From the NCBI RefSeq assembly GCF_001458195.1, contig NZ_CYPU01000011.1, forward strand, positions 62,001 through 126,000: a stretch of DNA of 64,000 nt, written 5' to 3'. Position 1 is the first letter of the stretch. Each line of letters opens with the position of its first letter. The notes beneath the pieces are model-generated. The model did not search any database and had not been told where the DNA came from. It was given only the letters and a program-made list of their open reading frames with translations. The stretch is from Ruegeria atlantica (GTDB taxonomy: Bacteria; Pseudomonadota; Alphaproteobacteria; Rhodobacterales; Rhodobacteraceae). The position numbers and the translations under genes are program-made. Below are positions 51,941 to 60,813 of the stretch, in pieces.

Positions 51941-52112
51941 TAACAGGGAAATTCCTGCATTTTGGTCGATTTCGAGGCTCTGCGGGTGGTTTTACGGGAG
52001 TAATAACAGTCGCTTACAAGGAAATTCCCTAGAGCACATAACAGGGAATTTATTCCGACTATCAGGGAATTCAGAGCGACCTATCAGGGAATGCAATTCG
52101 CTGAGCAGGGAA
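51941..52112. repeat. Degenerate CAGGGAATT repeats beside a serine recombinase
   Basis: About six imperfect copies of the core CAGGGAA(TT) occur at 51943, 52018 (as CAAGGAA), 52031, 52063, 52085 and 52106, spaced roughly 20-70 bases, several followed by TTC. They lie just beyond the 3' end of the large serine recombinase gene. Such arrays next to a recombinase may be its binding or crossover sites; this is inference. Confidence 0.55.
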
Positions 52113-52114
52113 GG

Positions 52115-53785
52115 TCAGGAATGGGTTCCAAAGAGATGATCCTGATGGGCCCAATTGAGAGGAATGTTCCCGCGGACCAGTGTCTCGAGATTGAGATGTG
52201 CAGGTTGCGTGCCTTCCAGGATCGCTGTTTGCAATCCAGGCGACAGGGAGATCAAGGATGTGACGCGTCTGATGTAGCGTTCGGAATGTCCGACGCGCTG
52301 GGCGAGGTGCTTCAGCGGCTCGCCGGACTTCAGAGCCTCTGCCCAATCGTGCGCATTGCGCAACCCGCGGATCAGGGTTTGATCTGGGTCGGGGCAGCGA
52401 TCGCCCGCGACAATACGTGTCTCCACACCTCGGCGTTTGCACGTGAAGGGTGTCGAGATTTCACAAAGCGCGGCGTTCAGTGAGGAGGCCTGCAGGTCTA
52501 TTGCGTCGGCTACCGCGTGGGGATCGAGATCAATGGATAGCGTGTCTGGGTCGAGTGCGATCGCCCGGATCAGAGGGGCCGTGCGTTTGCAGCCATCTGC
52601 CTCCAGAGTATCGGCCAGTCCAAAAACGGCCGTAGCCGTGGCGTCCAATTTGCTCACGTCACAATTGTCCAGAACGGTATGTCGTTTTGCATGCTCGCGC
52701 AGATGGTCCGTGATGGCTTTAACGACAGCTGTCTCAAAACCTTTGGCCGGGAGGCGCCATCCCGTTGGATCGGTCCCGCCTGAAATCAGCCGATTGGAGA
52801 CATAGTACCTCTGCCGCTTTCCATGGCGGGTCGTATGTGTGGGTGTCAGAACATCACCGGTCTCATCGCGCACTTTCCCTTTGAGTGGCGCATCCGAATT
52901 TGATGACTGGCCTGCAGGTGCACCGCGGCGTCGTGCGCTGGCAGATTTGAGGTGCCGCTGCACACTGTCCCAAAGAGGCTGATCGATGATCGCAGGGTGC
53001 TGGCCATCAAATGTCTGATCCTTGTGCCGGATCAACCCGAGATACACTGGGTTCGTCAGCAGGTGATAGATCTGGCCTCGACTGAAGGGTGTGCCGCCCT
53101 GGGTTCGGCCGGTTGCAAAGACATGGTGCTTGGAGCGTATCCCTAGCTCTTCGGCAGTTCGTACAACCGCATTAAGACAGCGGTGTGTCTCATAAAGCTG
53201 GAAGATTTGCCGAACCACTTCGGCTTCGTTTTCATTCACGACCAACTCGCGCCGGGTCTTGTCGGGGTGCGGATCATATCCCAGCGGTGGAATACCGCCC
53301 ATCCACAATCCCTTCTTCTTGGACGCCGCAATCTTGTCGCGGATCCGCTCAGCGGTGACCTCGCGCTCGAACTGGGCGAAGGACAACAGCACGTTCAGTG
53401 TCAACCGCCCCATGGACGAAGATGTGTTGAAAGCCTGCGTGACAGACACAAAAGAACAATCAGCTTTCTCCAGCCGCTCCACCAGTTTGGCAAAGTCGGC
53501 CAGAGACCGCGTCAGCCGGTCGATCTTGTAGACCACCACCATGTCGATGCGTCCGGCATCGATGTCCGCCATCAGCTGCTGCAAGGCAGGGCGCTCGAGT
53601 GTCCCACCTGAAATACCGCCATCGTCGTAGCGCGCAGGAAGCATCTTCCAGCCTTCGTGCTTTTGGCTCGCGATATAGGCGGCGCAGGCTTCATGTTGTG
53701 CATCCAGCGAGTTGAAGTCCTGATCCAGACCTTCTTCAGTCGACTTGCGGGTATAGATCGCACAGCGGATTTTTGGCGAGCTCAT
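52115..53785 (-). CDS. Large serine recombinase
   Basis: The 556-residue protein begins MSSPKIRCAIYTRKSTEEGL, with the catalytic Ser in YTRKS, then SLDAQHEACAAYIASQ, YDDGGISGGTLERPAL, IDRLTRSLADFAKLVE and FAQFEREVTAERIRDKIAASK. A recombinase domain follows (GYDPHPDKTRRELVVNE, TNPVYLGLIRHK) and a zinc-ribbon-like/coiled region. It is a complete member of the large serine recombinases and can move or invert the neighbouring DNA. ATG 53785 overlaps the DUF2924 gene. The cassette recombinase-DUF2924-DUF3489 recurs in alphaproteobacteria, mostly Rhodobacterales (known pattern). Confidence 0.92.
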   Translation of the reverse strand: MSSPKIRCAIYTRKSTEEGLDQDFNSLDAQHEACAAYIASQKHEGWKMLPARYDDGGISGGTLERPALQQLMADIDAGRIDMVVVYKIDRLTRSLADFAKLVERLEKADCSFVSVTQAFNTSSSMGRLTLNVLLSFAQFEREVTAERIRDKIAASKKKGLWMGGIPPLGYDPHPDKTRRELVVNENEAEVVRQIFQLYETHRCLNAVVRTAEELGIRSKHHVFATGRTQGGTPFSRGQIYHLLTNPVYLGLIRHKDQTFDGQHPAIIDQPLWDSVQRHLKSASARRRGAPAGQSSNSDAPLKGKVRDETGDVLTPTHTTRHGKRQRYYVSNRLISGGTDPTGWRLPAKGFETAVVKAITDHLREHAKRHTVLDNCDVSKLDATATAVFGLADTLEADGCKRTAPLIRAIALDPDTLSIDLDPHAVADAIDLQASSLNAALCEISTPFTCKRRGVETRIVAGDRCPDPDQTLIRGLRNAHDWAEALKSGEPLKHLAQRVGHSERYIRRVTSLISLSPGLQTAILEGTQPAHLNLETLVRGNIPLNWAHQDHLFGTHS

Positions 53786-54186
53786 GATTTCGCCGCTCCG
53801 TTCAGGCCGAAGAACCGCGGCCCCGACCAATGGGTGCCGGTGATCTCGCGGGCGATCCGGGAGAGGGAGCGGTATCTGGTCTCTTTCCATACAAACCCGT
53901 CGTCGGTTACGTCGACCACATGCGTTACTCCGTTCCATTCGCGCAGCAGACGGCCGCCGGGTTGTAACCCTGGGCTTTGGCGCCGGGCTGTCTGATCCGA
54001 GGGTTTGCGCAGCGCGGTTTTGGTCTTCTTGGACAAGCCGCCCATCTGCCGTGTCTGTATCTCAATGGCGAGAAAGCGGCGCATCAGGACCTTGCTTAGA
54101 CCTTTGGGGACCGGGGTGCGAAAGATGTCAGACCAGGCGGCAACGAGGGCCGCTCGATCCATGCCTTCAATCTCTGCGACCGTCAT
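53782..54186 (-). CDS. DUF2924 protein, recombinase partner
   Basis: The 134-residue protein starts MTVAEIEGMDRAALVAAWSDIF and contains LMRRFLAIEIQTRQMGGL, GGRLLREWNGVTHVVDVTDDGFVWKETRYRSLSRIAREITGTHWSGP cut into the typical DUF2924 blocks (RLLREWNG...V and YRSLSxIAxxITG). It always accompanies the large serine recombinase in this cassette and may bind the recombination sites. Overlaps with both neighbours (ATGA at 53782-53785) indicate coupled translation. Confidence 0.85.
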   Translation of the reverse strand: MTVAEIEGMDRAALVAAWSDIFRTPVPKGLSKVLMRRFLAIEIQTRQMGGLSKKTKTALRKPSDQTARRQSPGLQPGGRLLREWNGVTHVVDVTDDGFVWKETRYRSLSRIAREITGTHWSGPRFFGLNGAAKS

Positions 54187-54413
54187 GAGCGTGTCTCTGC
54201 CGTCTTGACGATACGGTACACCGTCTTGCCGGCCTTTCGTTCATCATCGGTGCGCTTGATAACGTGCCCCGCCTTTCGCAGCCCAGTCAACGCTGCCCGT
54301 ACCGAATGGGCCTGCCAGCCCGTGGCTTTACACAAAGCCTCGACTGTCGCGCCTGACGGGCGCTCCAGCATGCCCTGCACTCTGGCGATCTTTGTCTGTT
54401 TGGGTTTGGTCAT
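54183..54413 (-). CDS. DUF3489 protein
   Basis: A 76-residue protein starts at ATG 54413 with GAGGAG about 7 bases upstream. It has KIARVQGMLERPSGATVEAL, then WQAHSVRAALTGLRKAGHVI, the winged-helix pattern of DUF3489. A longer frame to 54494 lacks a ribosome site. It is the first gene of the recombinase cassette and is likely its DNA-binding regulator. Confidence 0.85.
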   Translation of the reverse strand: MTKPKQTKIARVQGMLERPSGATVEALCKATGWQAHSVRAALTGLRKAGHVIKRTDDERKAGKTVYRIVKTAETRS

Positions 54414-54868
54414 GTCCGTCTCCTCATTTTGAGGCCCGCAGATTGCAGGCCCGGTACTGAGGAGCGCCCGACAGTGCGTCGGGCGTGGGGGCACTGATGC
54501 GTGCTTTGCAGCACTAGTCCAGTGGTTTCTGGTGGTGTTTCAAACGAGCTTGAGAACTGCGCCGTGTGCCATACCCCCGTTTTTTGTCAACGATACCAGA
54601 ACGTTAAAATTGAACCACCATCCGTGGAGGGTTGTGCGATGTGTCGTGATGCGCTATATGAAACTTGTCCTTCCCAACGAGGGGCGCTTCTGCCCCCACA
54701 GGCAGCACTCATTCGGTTCGGGATTAGTCCAGACCAGCAGAGAGCATTCGAAGGGGCAACTTCCCGGATCCTTTGGTCCGGAGAGTTGCTTTCTATGCTC
54801 TCTCCGTTTTTCCACAGCGATCCATTTCTGAGGTGACCGTAAGGTGCCTCGTAGTAATGGAGGCAGTG
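54414..54868. other. Divergent promoter region
   Basis: These 455 bases lie between the leftward recombinase cassette and the rightward methyltransferase-terminase genes, and should carry both promoters. Small open frames exist but no ribosome site or family supports them. Confidence 0.4.
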
Positions 54869-56269
54869 ATGCCAGCAAAATCGAATACACCACCCGAACA
54901 CGGTCGCAACAGGCCCGTCTGGACGAGCGGCAGGATCGAACAGACACCGATCTCTGATCTCAAACCTTATCCCAACAATGCACGCACTCACACGGAAAAG
55001 AGCATTGGCCGTCTGGCGGACTCAATCTCCGAGTTTGGCTTTGTTGTACCAGCCATCATCGACAGCGAGAACTCGGTCATCGCAGGCCACGGGCGGATAG
55101 AGGCAGCGAAACGCCTTATGCTTAATACTATCCCGACGATCTGCGCGGATCATCTGACGCCGGCGCAGGTAAAGGCTTTCCGGATAGCGGACAACAAGCT
55201 CGCTGAGCTTTCGGACTGGAATGAAGATGCGCTCCGGATTGAGCTGGGTGAGTTGATGGATCTCAGCCTTGCGGGTGAGCTTGACTTCAGTCTCGACATC
55301 ACCGGCTTCGAAATCCCCGAAATTGACATCATTATCGGTGGCGCAGGTGAAGAAACTGCAGAAGACGCCGAGACCGTCGAAACACCGGATCCTGCCAAGC
55401 CGGTAGTGACCCGCCCAGGAGATCTCTGGCTGCTCGGCGACCACAAGATCCTCTGTGGCAACTCCCTCGAGACGCAAAGTTACCAGCGGGTGCTAGACGG
55501 AGAACCCTGCGGGATGGTCTTTACCGATCCGCCTTACAATGTCCCCGTGAACGGACATGTTCGCAGCGGTAACGGTGGTGACCATCGCGAGTTCGCAATG
55601 GCCTCGGGCGAGATGACAGATAGTGAGTTCCGTGCATTCTTGGCAGACGTTACAGCGAAGTTGTTTAACCAGCTAACCGATGGCGGCATCGGCATGGCCT
55701 GCATGGACTGGCGCCACATCGAAGAATTGATTGCCGCCGGTAAGGCTGCCGGTTTTGAACTCATCAATCTGTGTATCTGGAACAAGAGCAATGGCGGCAT
55801 GGGCAGTCTCTATCGCTCCAAGCATGAGATGGTCGCCGTCTTCAAGAAACCCGGCGGTGCGCACATCAACAATGTCGAGCTCGGCAAGCATGGACGTAAC
55901 CGGACCAATGTCTGGGACTATGCGGGTGTAAATACTTTCGGGGCAGGGCGCGAGGCGGATCTCGCGGATCACCCGACGGTGAAACCCACGGCCCTTGTGG
56001 CTGACGCGCTCATGGATGTCAGCCATCGCGGGGACGTCGTGCTGGATGCCTTCGGCGGGTCGGGTGCCACGCTTTTGGCGGCCGAGAAGACCGGACGGCG
56101 CGCCCGGCTCATCGAACTGGACCCGGCCTATGTCGATGTCGCCATCCGGCGATGGCAGGAGTTGACTGGAAAAGATGCCGTCCTAGCCGCCACCGACGAG
56201 ACCTTTGCCGTCCGGGCGCGGGCCGTCTCGGTGCCTGTCTCCGACGAGAAGGAGATGGATCATGTCTGA
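54869..56269 (+). CDS. ParB-domain/DNA methyltransferase fusion (phage-type)
   Basis: The 466-residue protein has an N-terminal ParB/Srx-like domain (ISDLKPYPNNARTH, SENSVIAGHGRIEAAKRL) and a C-terminal N4/N6 DNA methyltransferase with VFTDPPYNVPVN (catalytic DPPY) and VLDAFGGSGATLLAAE (SAM motif I). This fusion is common in prophages and gene-transfer-agent relatives of alphaproteobacteria, where it methylates the element's DNA. ATG 54869 has GGAGG five bases upstream. It overlaps the DUF5681 gene by 8 bases. Confidence 0.9.
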   Translation: MPAKSNTPPEHGRNRPVWTSGRIEQTPISDLKPYPNNARTHTEKSIGRLADSISEFGFVVPAIIDSENSVIAGHGRIEAAKRLMLNTIPTICADHLTPAQVKAFRIADNKLAELSDWNEDALRIELGELMDLSLAGELDFSLDITGFEIPEIDIIIGGAGEETAEDAETVETPDPAKPVVTRPGDLWLLGDHKILCGNSLETQSYQRVLDGEPCGMVFTDPPYNVPVNGHVRSGNGGDHREFAMASGEMTDSEFRAFLADVTAKLFNQLTDGGIGMACMDWRHIEELIAAGKAAGFELINLCIWNKSNGGMGSLYRSKHEMVAVFKKPGGAHINNVELGKHGRNRTNVWDYAGVNTFGAGREADLADHPTVKPTALVADALMDVSHRGDVVLDAFGGSGATLLAAEKTGRRARLIELDPAYVDVAIRRWQELTGKDAVLAATDETFAVRARAVSVPVSDEKEMDHV

Positions 56270-56717
56270 TGATATCAAAGATGATGACTATGAAGTCGGC
56301 TATGGCAAACCGCCGAAAGCGACGCAGTTCAAAAGGGGTCGGTCGGGTAACCCGAAGGGCCGACCGAAGGCGTCGAAGAATGTCGGGAAAATTCTGGAAG
56401 ATACATTCTTTCAAAAGGTTCCGATCACTGAAAACGGTGTTCGCCGCGAAGCGACAATGCTCGAGGCTATTGTCCGCCAAGTTGCAAATGGCGCGGCTAA
56501 AGGGGATATGCGAAATGTCGACCGGGTTCTGAAACTTCTGCCACAGCTGCAGGATGCACTTACATCGGCGGAAACCGCCTCCGAGAGCACCGCGCAGACT
56601 GACCCGCAATCGGATGTCGCGGTGCTGGAAGCTCTTGCTGATATGTTTGGCAGTGATCCGGAAGATCTCTTTGCCACAGTTCAAGAAGGTGTCGGCAATG
56701 ACTGTCCAGAGTCTTGA
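56262..56717 (+). CDS. DUF5681 protein next to the terminase
   Basis: The 151-residue protein has YGKPPKATQFKRGRSGNPKG followed by RPKASKNVG, the conserved start of DUF5681, and a helical acidic remainder. DUF5681 genes regularly precede phage terminase genes and may be small-terminase-like adaptors (inference). AAGGAG lies 8 bases before ATG 56262. It overlaps both the methyltransferase end and the terminase start. Confidence 0.85.
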   Translation: MSDDIKDDDYEVGYGKPPKATQFKRGRSGNPKGRPKASKNVGKILEDTFFQKVPITENGVRREATMLEAIVRQVANGAAKGDMRNVDRVLKLLPQLQDALTSAETASESTAQTDPQSDVAVLEALADMFGSDPEDLFATVQEGVGNDCPES

Positions 56718-58188
56718 TACACACAAGGAAGTTGCTGACGCGCTCACGCGTGAGAACCTCTATGCCTTTCTGGTTGGTGCGTTTCCAATCCTTTGCCCGG
56801 GCGAAAAACTTGCCCGGGCCCTGTATCTCGAGGCCATGTGCTACGCGCTGCAACGCGTGGCTACGAGTCAGTGCCTTCGGTTGATGATCTCGATCGCGCC
56901 GCGCCACCTAAAATCCATCTGCGGGTCGGTGCTTTTGCCGGCGTTTGTATTGGGCCGGGATCCAACGCAGAAGATCGTCGTTGTCAGCTACGGCAAGGAT
57001 CTCGCGCGTGAGCATGCCGAGCTGTTCCGCCGCCTGGTGACGAGCCGGTATTATCAGCGTCTCTTTCCGCGGATGAAGCTGGATCCAAAACACAACCGGT
57101 TTGATCATATGAAAACGACAGCAGGGGGTGGGCGAAAGTCGTCCTCCATCGGTGGTGGCATCACCGGGTTTGGTGCGAACCTCATCATCATTGACGATTT
57201 GGGCAAACCTTCAGAGATGCGCCATGACAGTTATCGTCAGGAGTTGCGCGACTATTTTGATCAGACCCTGTTCTCGCGGCTGAACGACAAACGGACCGAT
57301 CGGATTGTGTCTATTCAGCAGCGCCTGCATCCCGATGACTTCTCCGCTTACCTGCTCGAGAAGGAGACATTTGAGCACTTGTGCCTGCCGTCGATCGCCG
57401 AGATTCCTGAGGACATTCTCCTCTATAACAATCGCTATTGGGCTCGGCGTCCGGGCGATCTGCTCAGCCCGAATAGGGAACCACGGGAGGTTCTGGATCA
57501 GATCAAAGCGGATATTGGCAACTATGCGTTTCAGGCTCAATACCAGCAAAACCCGAGCGACGCTGAAAACGAATATCTCAGTATGGATGACCTTCATCTG
57601 GTCGATACGCTGCCCGATGAGGCGCTCTTCACGCGCAGGGTCCAAAGCTGGGACACGGCAGCAAAAGGTGGTCCGAAATGCGATTATTCGGTGGGCCTGA
57701 CCTTCGGGTGGCATGATTTCGAAGAGCGCTGGTATCTGTTGGATGTCTATCGCAAACGGACAAACATCACTGAGCTCAAGGCCGCCATTCTTCGCGAGCG
57801 CAAGAAATGGTATGCTGATCGAGTTTTGATTGAAGACTCTGCCATGGGGTCGTCCATCCTGCAGGAATTCCGAAAGGCGACGGCGGGCGTCTACATGGGT
57901 ATCAACGTCGTTTCCAGTAAACTGGACCGGTTCATCCCGCACACAGACTGGATTAAGTCGGGCAAACTGGTCATCCCGACTGACAAGCCTTGGTTTGACA
58001 AGTTCCGTCGCGAATTATTGGCGTTCCCGGACGCAACAAATGACGACCAAGTGGACGCACTAACCCAGTTCGCGGAGTATATGAAACGCTCGCAAAATGC
58101 TTATCTCGACACCGATGTCGAAACAGGCAGGCGCATGGGGCTGTACCATCGATCTCGCCCACGGCGCGAGGACAGGATGCGGTTTTGA
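56698..58188 (+). CDS. terL: Phage terminase large subunit
   Basis: The 496-residue protein has the terminase motifs: APRHLKSICGSVLLPAFVLG (adenine/Walker A-like region with RHLKS), LIIIDDLGKP (Walker B, acidic pair) and the nuclease domain VQSWDTAAKGGPKCDYSVG, LIEDSAMGSSI and FPDATNDDQVDALTQF, with the acidic metal-binding residues intact. It would cut and package DNA. ATG 56698 has a GAAGGTG upstream. No portal, capsid or tail gene follows in this window, so it is an isolated packaging module. Confidence 0.92.
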   Translation: MTVQSLDTHKEVADALTRENLYAFLVGAFPILCPGEKLARALYLEAMCYALQRVATSQCLRLMISIAPRHLKSICGSVLLPAFVLGRDPTQKIVVVSYGKDLAREHAELFRRLVTSRYYQRLFPRMKLDPKHNRFDHMKTTAGGGRKSSSIGGGITGFGANLIIIDDLGKPSEMRHDSYRQELRDYFDQTLFSRLNDKRTDRIVSIQQRLHPDDFSAYLLEKETFEHLCLPSIAEIPEDILLYNNRYWARRPGDLLSPNREPREVLDQIKADIGNYAFQAQYQQNPSDAENEYLSMDDLHLVDTLPDEALFTRRVQSWDTAAKGGPKCDYSVGLTFGWHDFEERWYLLDVYRKRTNITELKAAILRERKKWYADRVLIEDSAMGSSILQEFRKATAGVYMGINVVSSKLDRFIPHTDWIKSGKLVIPTDKPWFDKFRRELLAFPDATNDDQVDALTQFAEYMKRSQNAYLDTDVETGRRMGLYHRSRPRREDRMRF

Positions 58189-58357
58189 AAGGAACGGATC
58201 AAGGGAAGTACCCAAGGTTCGAATACCCGCCGCTCCGAGACGAGTTCGAATTGGTCTGACAGCACCTCCCAAGTTGCGTTTGGCGCAAAACACGCTGCCA
58301 GTGATTCCAAATCTAATGGCAGGCAACGCGGCAATTTGGTCAGATCGCGCCAAAACA

Positions 58358-58385
58358 AAGGGCCGGAGAGATTTCTCCGGCCCTT
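58358..58385. terminator. Strong hairpin terminator (12-bp stem)
   Basis: AAGGGCCGGAGA and its complement flank a GATT loop. On the minus strand the hairpin is followed by TTTGTTTT, so it best ends the leftward transcript of the DUF1214 fragment. On the plus strand it lies about 170 bases after the terminase and may act in both directions. Confidence 0.7.
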
Positions 58386-58411
58386 GTTCACTTGGTCACT
58401 TGGTCACGCGG

Positions 58412-58590
58412 TCACTCGACCAGTTCGATCTCGCTGGGCCGCCATGTCCGGTCGAACCAGCTTTGCTCTGGTCCATAAAGGCGGAACAACATGTACCACC
58501 CCATGTCCGGTACGGTCTGGATCCAGTTCGCCTCTCGCCCGTCCGGCGCTTTCGGGCCTTGGCGTTGGACCGGCTGTGAGCCAGCCGATC
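58412..58590 (-). pseudogene. DUF1214 C-terminal fragment (remnant)
   Basis: Without a start codon or N-terminal domain, the frame reads GPKAPDGREANWIQTVPD, then MGWYMLFRLYGPEQSWFDRTWRPS and stops at 58412. This matches the C-terminal end of the DUF1254/DUF1214 protein encoded next door (NHVQTLPGRGWFPYLRMYGAEES). It is the tail of a lost paralogue, separated from the intact gene by a terminator hairpin. Confidence 0.7.
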
Positions 58591-58633
58591 CAAAAAGTGG
58601 TTCGAAGCGGGCACAGTCAGCACCCGCTTCGAA
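58591..58633 (-). terminator. Intrinsic terminator of the DUF1254 gene
   Basis: TTCGAAGCGGG and its exact complement form an 11-bp stem around an 11-base loop (58601-58633); on the minus strand it is followed by CCACTTTTTGG. It lies directly after the stop of the intact DUF1254/DUF1214 gene. Confidence 0.75.
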
Positions 58634-58637
58634 TTCG

Positions 58638-60203
58638 CTACTCTATGTAGTCCGAGAAATCCATGACCTTGTTGACGGTCGGGAACTTGTACTCATCGTT
58701 GAAAGCCGATTCTTCAGCGCCGTACATGCGCAAGTAAGGAAACCAGCCGCGCCCCGGCAGGGTCTGCACGTGGTTGGCTTCCCAGCCCTCAGGCGGAGCA
58801 TCGGGACCGAGCAGCACATAGAAGGACCCATCGGCGTTCATCCGGATGCCCTCGGTCTTGCTGCCCGCCGTTGCCTTGCCTCCGGCTGCACCTTCCCGGT
58901 TGTCGATGATGGTGCGCGTGTCCGTGTCGTAGACCACTATCGACCAGAACAGATTCGCGGGCACATCCTTTTCGACGCGGATCACATAATTATTTCCGCC
59001 CTGCAAGCGCTGGCCATCTTCGTCCTCGAACTTGCCAATGTAGAGCTGCGCTTTGCCCGGCTTTGGCATGGTCATGGCAGGCGACGTGGTGATCGCCTCG
59101 TAGGTGTAGCGGGCGCGGGGGTCGATTGCATCCCAGTACTTCATCCGGTTGGTGTATTTCTGGCCGTCGCCCCATGTGCCACCGAGGATCATGCGCCAGT
59201 TGTTCTGGCGCAGAACCCCTTCCATCCTCTCGTTGTACACGAGGGCCTTGGCCATCAGTTCACCGGTCTCTGCACCGTCAATCAGTATTTCTTTCTGACG
59301 CTCGGTGGGGTTGAAGGGCTTGCCTTTTTCGATGCCAAGCTGTCTCAGCCAGTACATGAAGAAACGGTCACGATCCTGGACCACCTCCCGGTTGATCGCC
59401 GTATGCAGCATTTCCCAGTAGGCCAGGCCGCGCGGCTGGTATTCGGCCGTGAACTTGTCCTCGCCCGGGATGATGTCAACGGGGGCAGCCTCATCTCCAT
59501 AATTGTAGATCTTCAACTTGCTGGTAAACGCATCGACTTCGTCCGACGTGCCGATCAACCGAAACAGCCAGTAAGTCTGATCAGTGCCGATTTCCATGAT
59601 CCGCAAATCGTCGGTTTGCTCTGGCACCATATCCGCCGGGGTATTGGGCCCCACAACTGCAATCAGATCGCCTGTGCCGTTATTCGGGCCGAATATGCCA
59701 TAGTCGCCCGGACTCTGCTCCCACATGTCATTGATCATGCCCACTGCTACGCCGGGCGGAATCTCCAGAATCACGGCGCTTTCCCGGGTATTTCCGAAAC
59801 CCCAGAAATAGTCCGTGGTCTCGTTAGCCGTAAGTATGCCTCTGCGTTCGTTGAAGCTCTTGACTGCGACGATCTTGTTGTAATCGTAGTCCGGGTAATT
59901 CTCCAGATAGCCCAGATGCCAGCGTGTCATGCCCACGATCGGCAGGCCCCAGAGATAGAGCTGTGACGCCCGCTGGTGGTCCATGAGGTCGTAGATCTTG
60001 TCAGCCTCGCCAGGGGCAGGAAAGCTGTGGTCAAGCTCGAAATCACCGGCCATGGTTTCGACCGTGCCCGTGATCGGCATAAGGCTCTGGAATTCCTCTT
60101 CGGTCTGCTGCCGGGGAAGCTCGCCCTGTGCCCAAGCACTACTCATCATGCTTGCGACCATCAGGCCGAGTCCAAGCACTCTTATTCGTTGTTTCGTTTG
60201 CAT
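58638..60203 (-). CDS. Exported DUF1254/DUF1214 protein
   Basis: The 521-residue protein begins with a signal peptide (RIRVLGLGLMVASMMSSAWA, cut after AWA-Q). The DUF1254 domain (about 80-220) contains YLWGLPIVGMTRW and ETTDYFWGFGNTRESAVILE; the DUF1214 domain (about 400-520) contains NYVIRVEKDVPANLFWSI, then YDTDTRTIIDN, NADGSFYVLLGPDAPPEGWE and LPGRGWFPYLRMYG. The family is secreted and of unknown function. A coiled-coil gene lies 42 bases upstream on the same strand. Truncated paralogues of its C-terminus flank it on both sides. Confidence 0.9.
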   Translation of the reverse strand: MQTKQRIRVLGLGLMVASMMSSAWAQGELPRQQTEEEFQSLMPITGTVETMAGDFELDHSFPAPGEADKIYDLMDHQRASQLYLWGLPIVGMTRWHLGYLENYPDYDYNKIVAVKSFNERRGILTANETTDYFWGFGNTRESAVILEIPPGVAVGMINDMWEQSPGDYGIFGPNNGTGDLIAVVGPNTPADMVPEQTDDLRIMEIGTDQTYWLFRLIGTSDEVDAFTSKLKIYNYGDEAAPVDIIPGEDKFTAEYQPRGLAYWEMLHTAINREVVQDRDRFFMYWLRQLGIEKGKPFNPTERQKEILIDGAETGELMAKALVYNERMEGVLRQNNWRMILGGTWGDGQKYTNRMKYWDAIDPRARYTYEAITTSPAMTMPKPGKAQLYIGKFEDEDGQRLQGGNNYVIRVEKDVPANLFWSIVVYDTDTRTIIDNREGAAGGKATAGSKTEGIRMNADGSFYVLLGPDAPPEGWEANHVQTLPGRGWFPYLRMYGAEESAFNDEYKFPTVNKVMDFSDYIE

Positions 60204-60245
60204 TATTCTTTCTTTCGTTCATTTTGGGTTGTGGGGCTGGACCGG

Positions 60246-60668
60246 CTATGCGCCCTTCAGGTCTTCCGCATGGGCACGGGCTCCGACGGCTTCCATCGCA
60301 ATGGCCTGCGCCTCTTCGGAAACAAGCTGGGCGTAGGCAATCGCAACAGCGGCATCCGCCTCTGCGTTCTCTGCGTTCCTCTCGGCCTTCGCCAGATCGC
60401 GTTCCGCTTTCCAGGCGTCCCATTTGGCTTTCTGCTCGGCTTTGTGGTTTTCGTAGTTCGACTGGATGCCGGACCACCACGCATTCATGCTGCTGTCGAC
60501 CTCGGCAACGGCGCTGTTCCAGTCCTGCTCGGCCTTTGCGTATTCCGCGCTCCACTTTTCCTTGAGCGCATCGCGTTTGGCTCGTTCCTCACGGGTATAC
60601 TCGTCAACGCGTGTTTCGACGTCTTTCGCTTTTTCGGCAAGTGCGGCAAGTCCGTCAGAGAGTTTCAT
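60246..60668 (-). CDS. Coiled-coil hypothetical protein
   Basis: The 140-residue protein is almost entirely a charged, Ala-rich helix (AALAEKAKDVETRVDEYTRE, AKAEQDWNSAVAEV, DAAVAIAYAQLVSEEAQAIA). AGGAG lies about 8 bases before ATG 60668. No membrane segment. It precedes the DUF1254 gene and probably shares its transcript. Function unknown. Confidence 0.7.
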   Translation of the reverse strand: MKLSDGLAALAEKAKDVETRVDEYTREERAKRDALKEKWSAEYAKAEQDWNSAVAEVDSSMNAWWSGIQSNYENHKAEQKAKWDAWKAERDLAKAERNAENAEADAAVAIAYAQLVSEEAQAIAMEAVGARAHAEDLKGA

Positions 60669-60776
60669 TGGTGTTCTCCTATATTAAGTTGAATGATTGC
60701 GAATTATCCCATTCGCCGGGGTTTCGTTTTGGTCCGATTACGACAGGCAGGCAGGATTTTAGCCTGCCGGGCTGAG

Positions 60777-60797
60777 CCGCCAGCAAAGGGCTGGCGG
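60777..60797 (-). terminator. Hairpin after DUF1214 fragment
   Basis: CCGCCAGC and GCTGGCGG form an 8-bp stem around AAAGG, 17 bases beyond the stop of the leftward fragment at 60814. A second hairpin (GCAGGC/GCCTGC, about 60750-60766) follows. No clear T-run is seen, so termination strength is uncertain. Confidence 0.5.
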
Positions 60798-60813
60798 TCT
60801 CAACCCTGTGGCC

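Noticed and set aside
51941-52112. CRISPR array
   Set aside because: The repeats are short, degenerate and irregularly spaced, with no constant spacer length and no cas genes in the window.
52115-58188. Intact prophage
   Set aside because: Only recombinase, methyltransferase and terminase genes are present; no portal, capsid, tail, lysis or repressor genes are seen.
58491-59966. Plus-strand open frame of about 490 codons opposite the DUF1254 gene
   Set aside because: The minus strand encodes a complete signal peptide and both DUF1254 and DUF1214 motifs; the plus-strand frame has none and is a by-product of codon bias.
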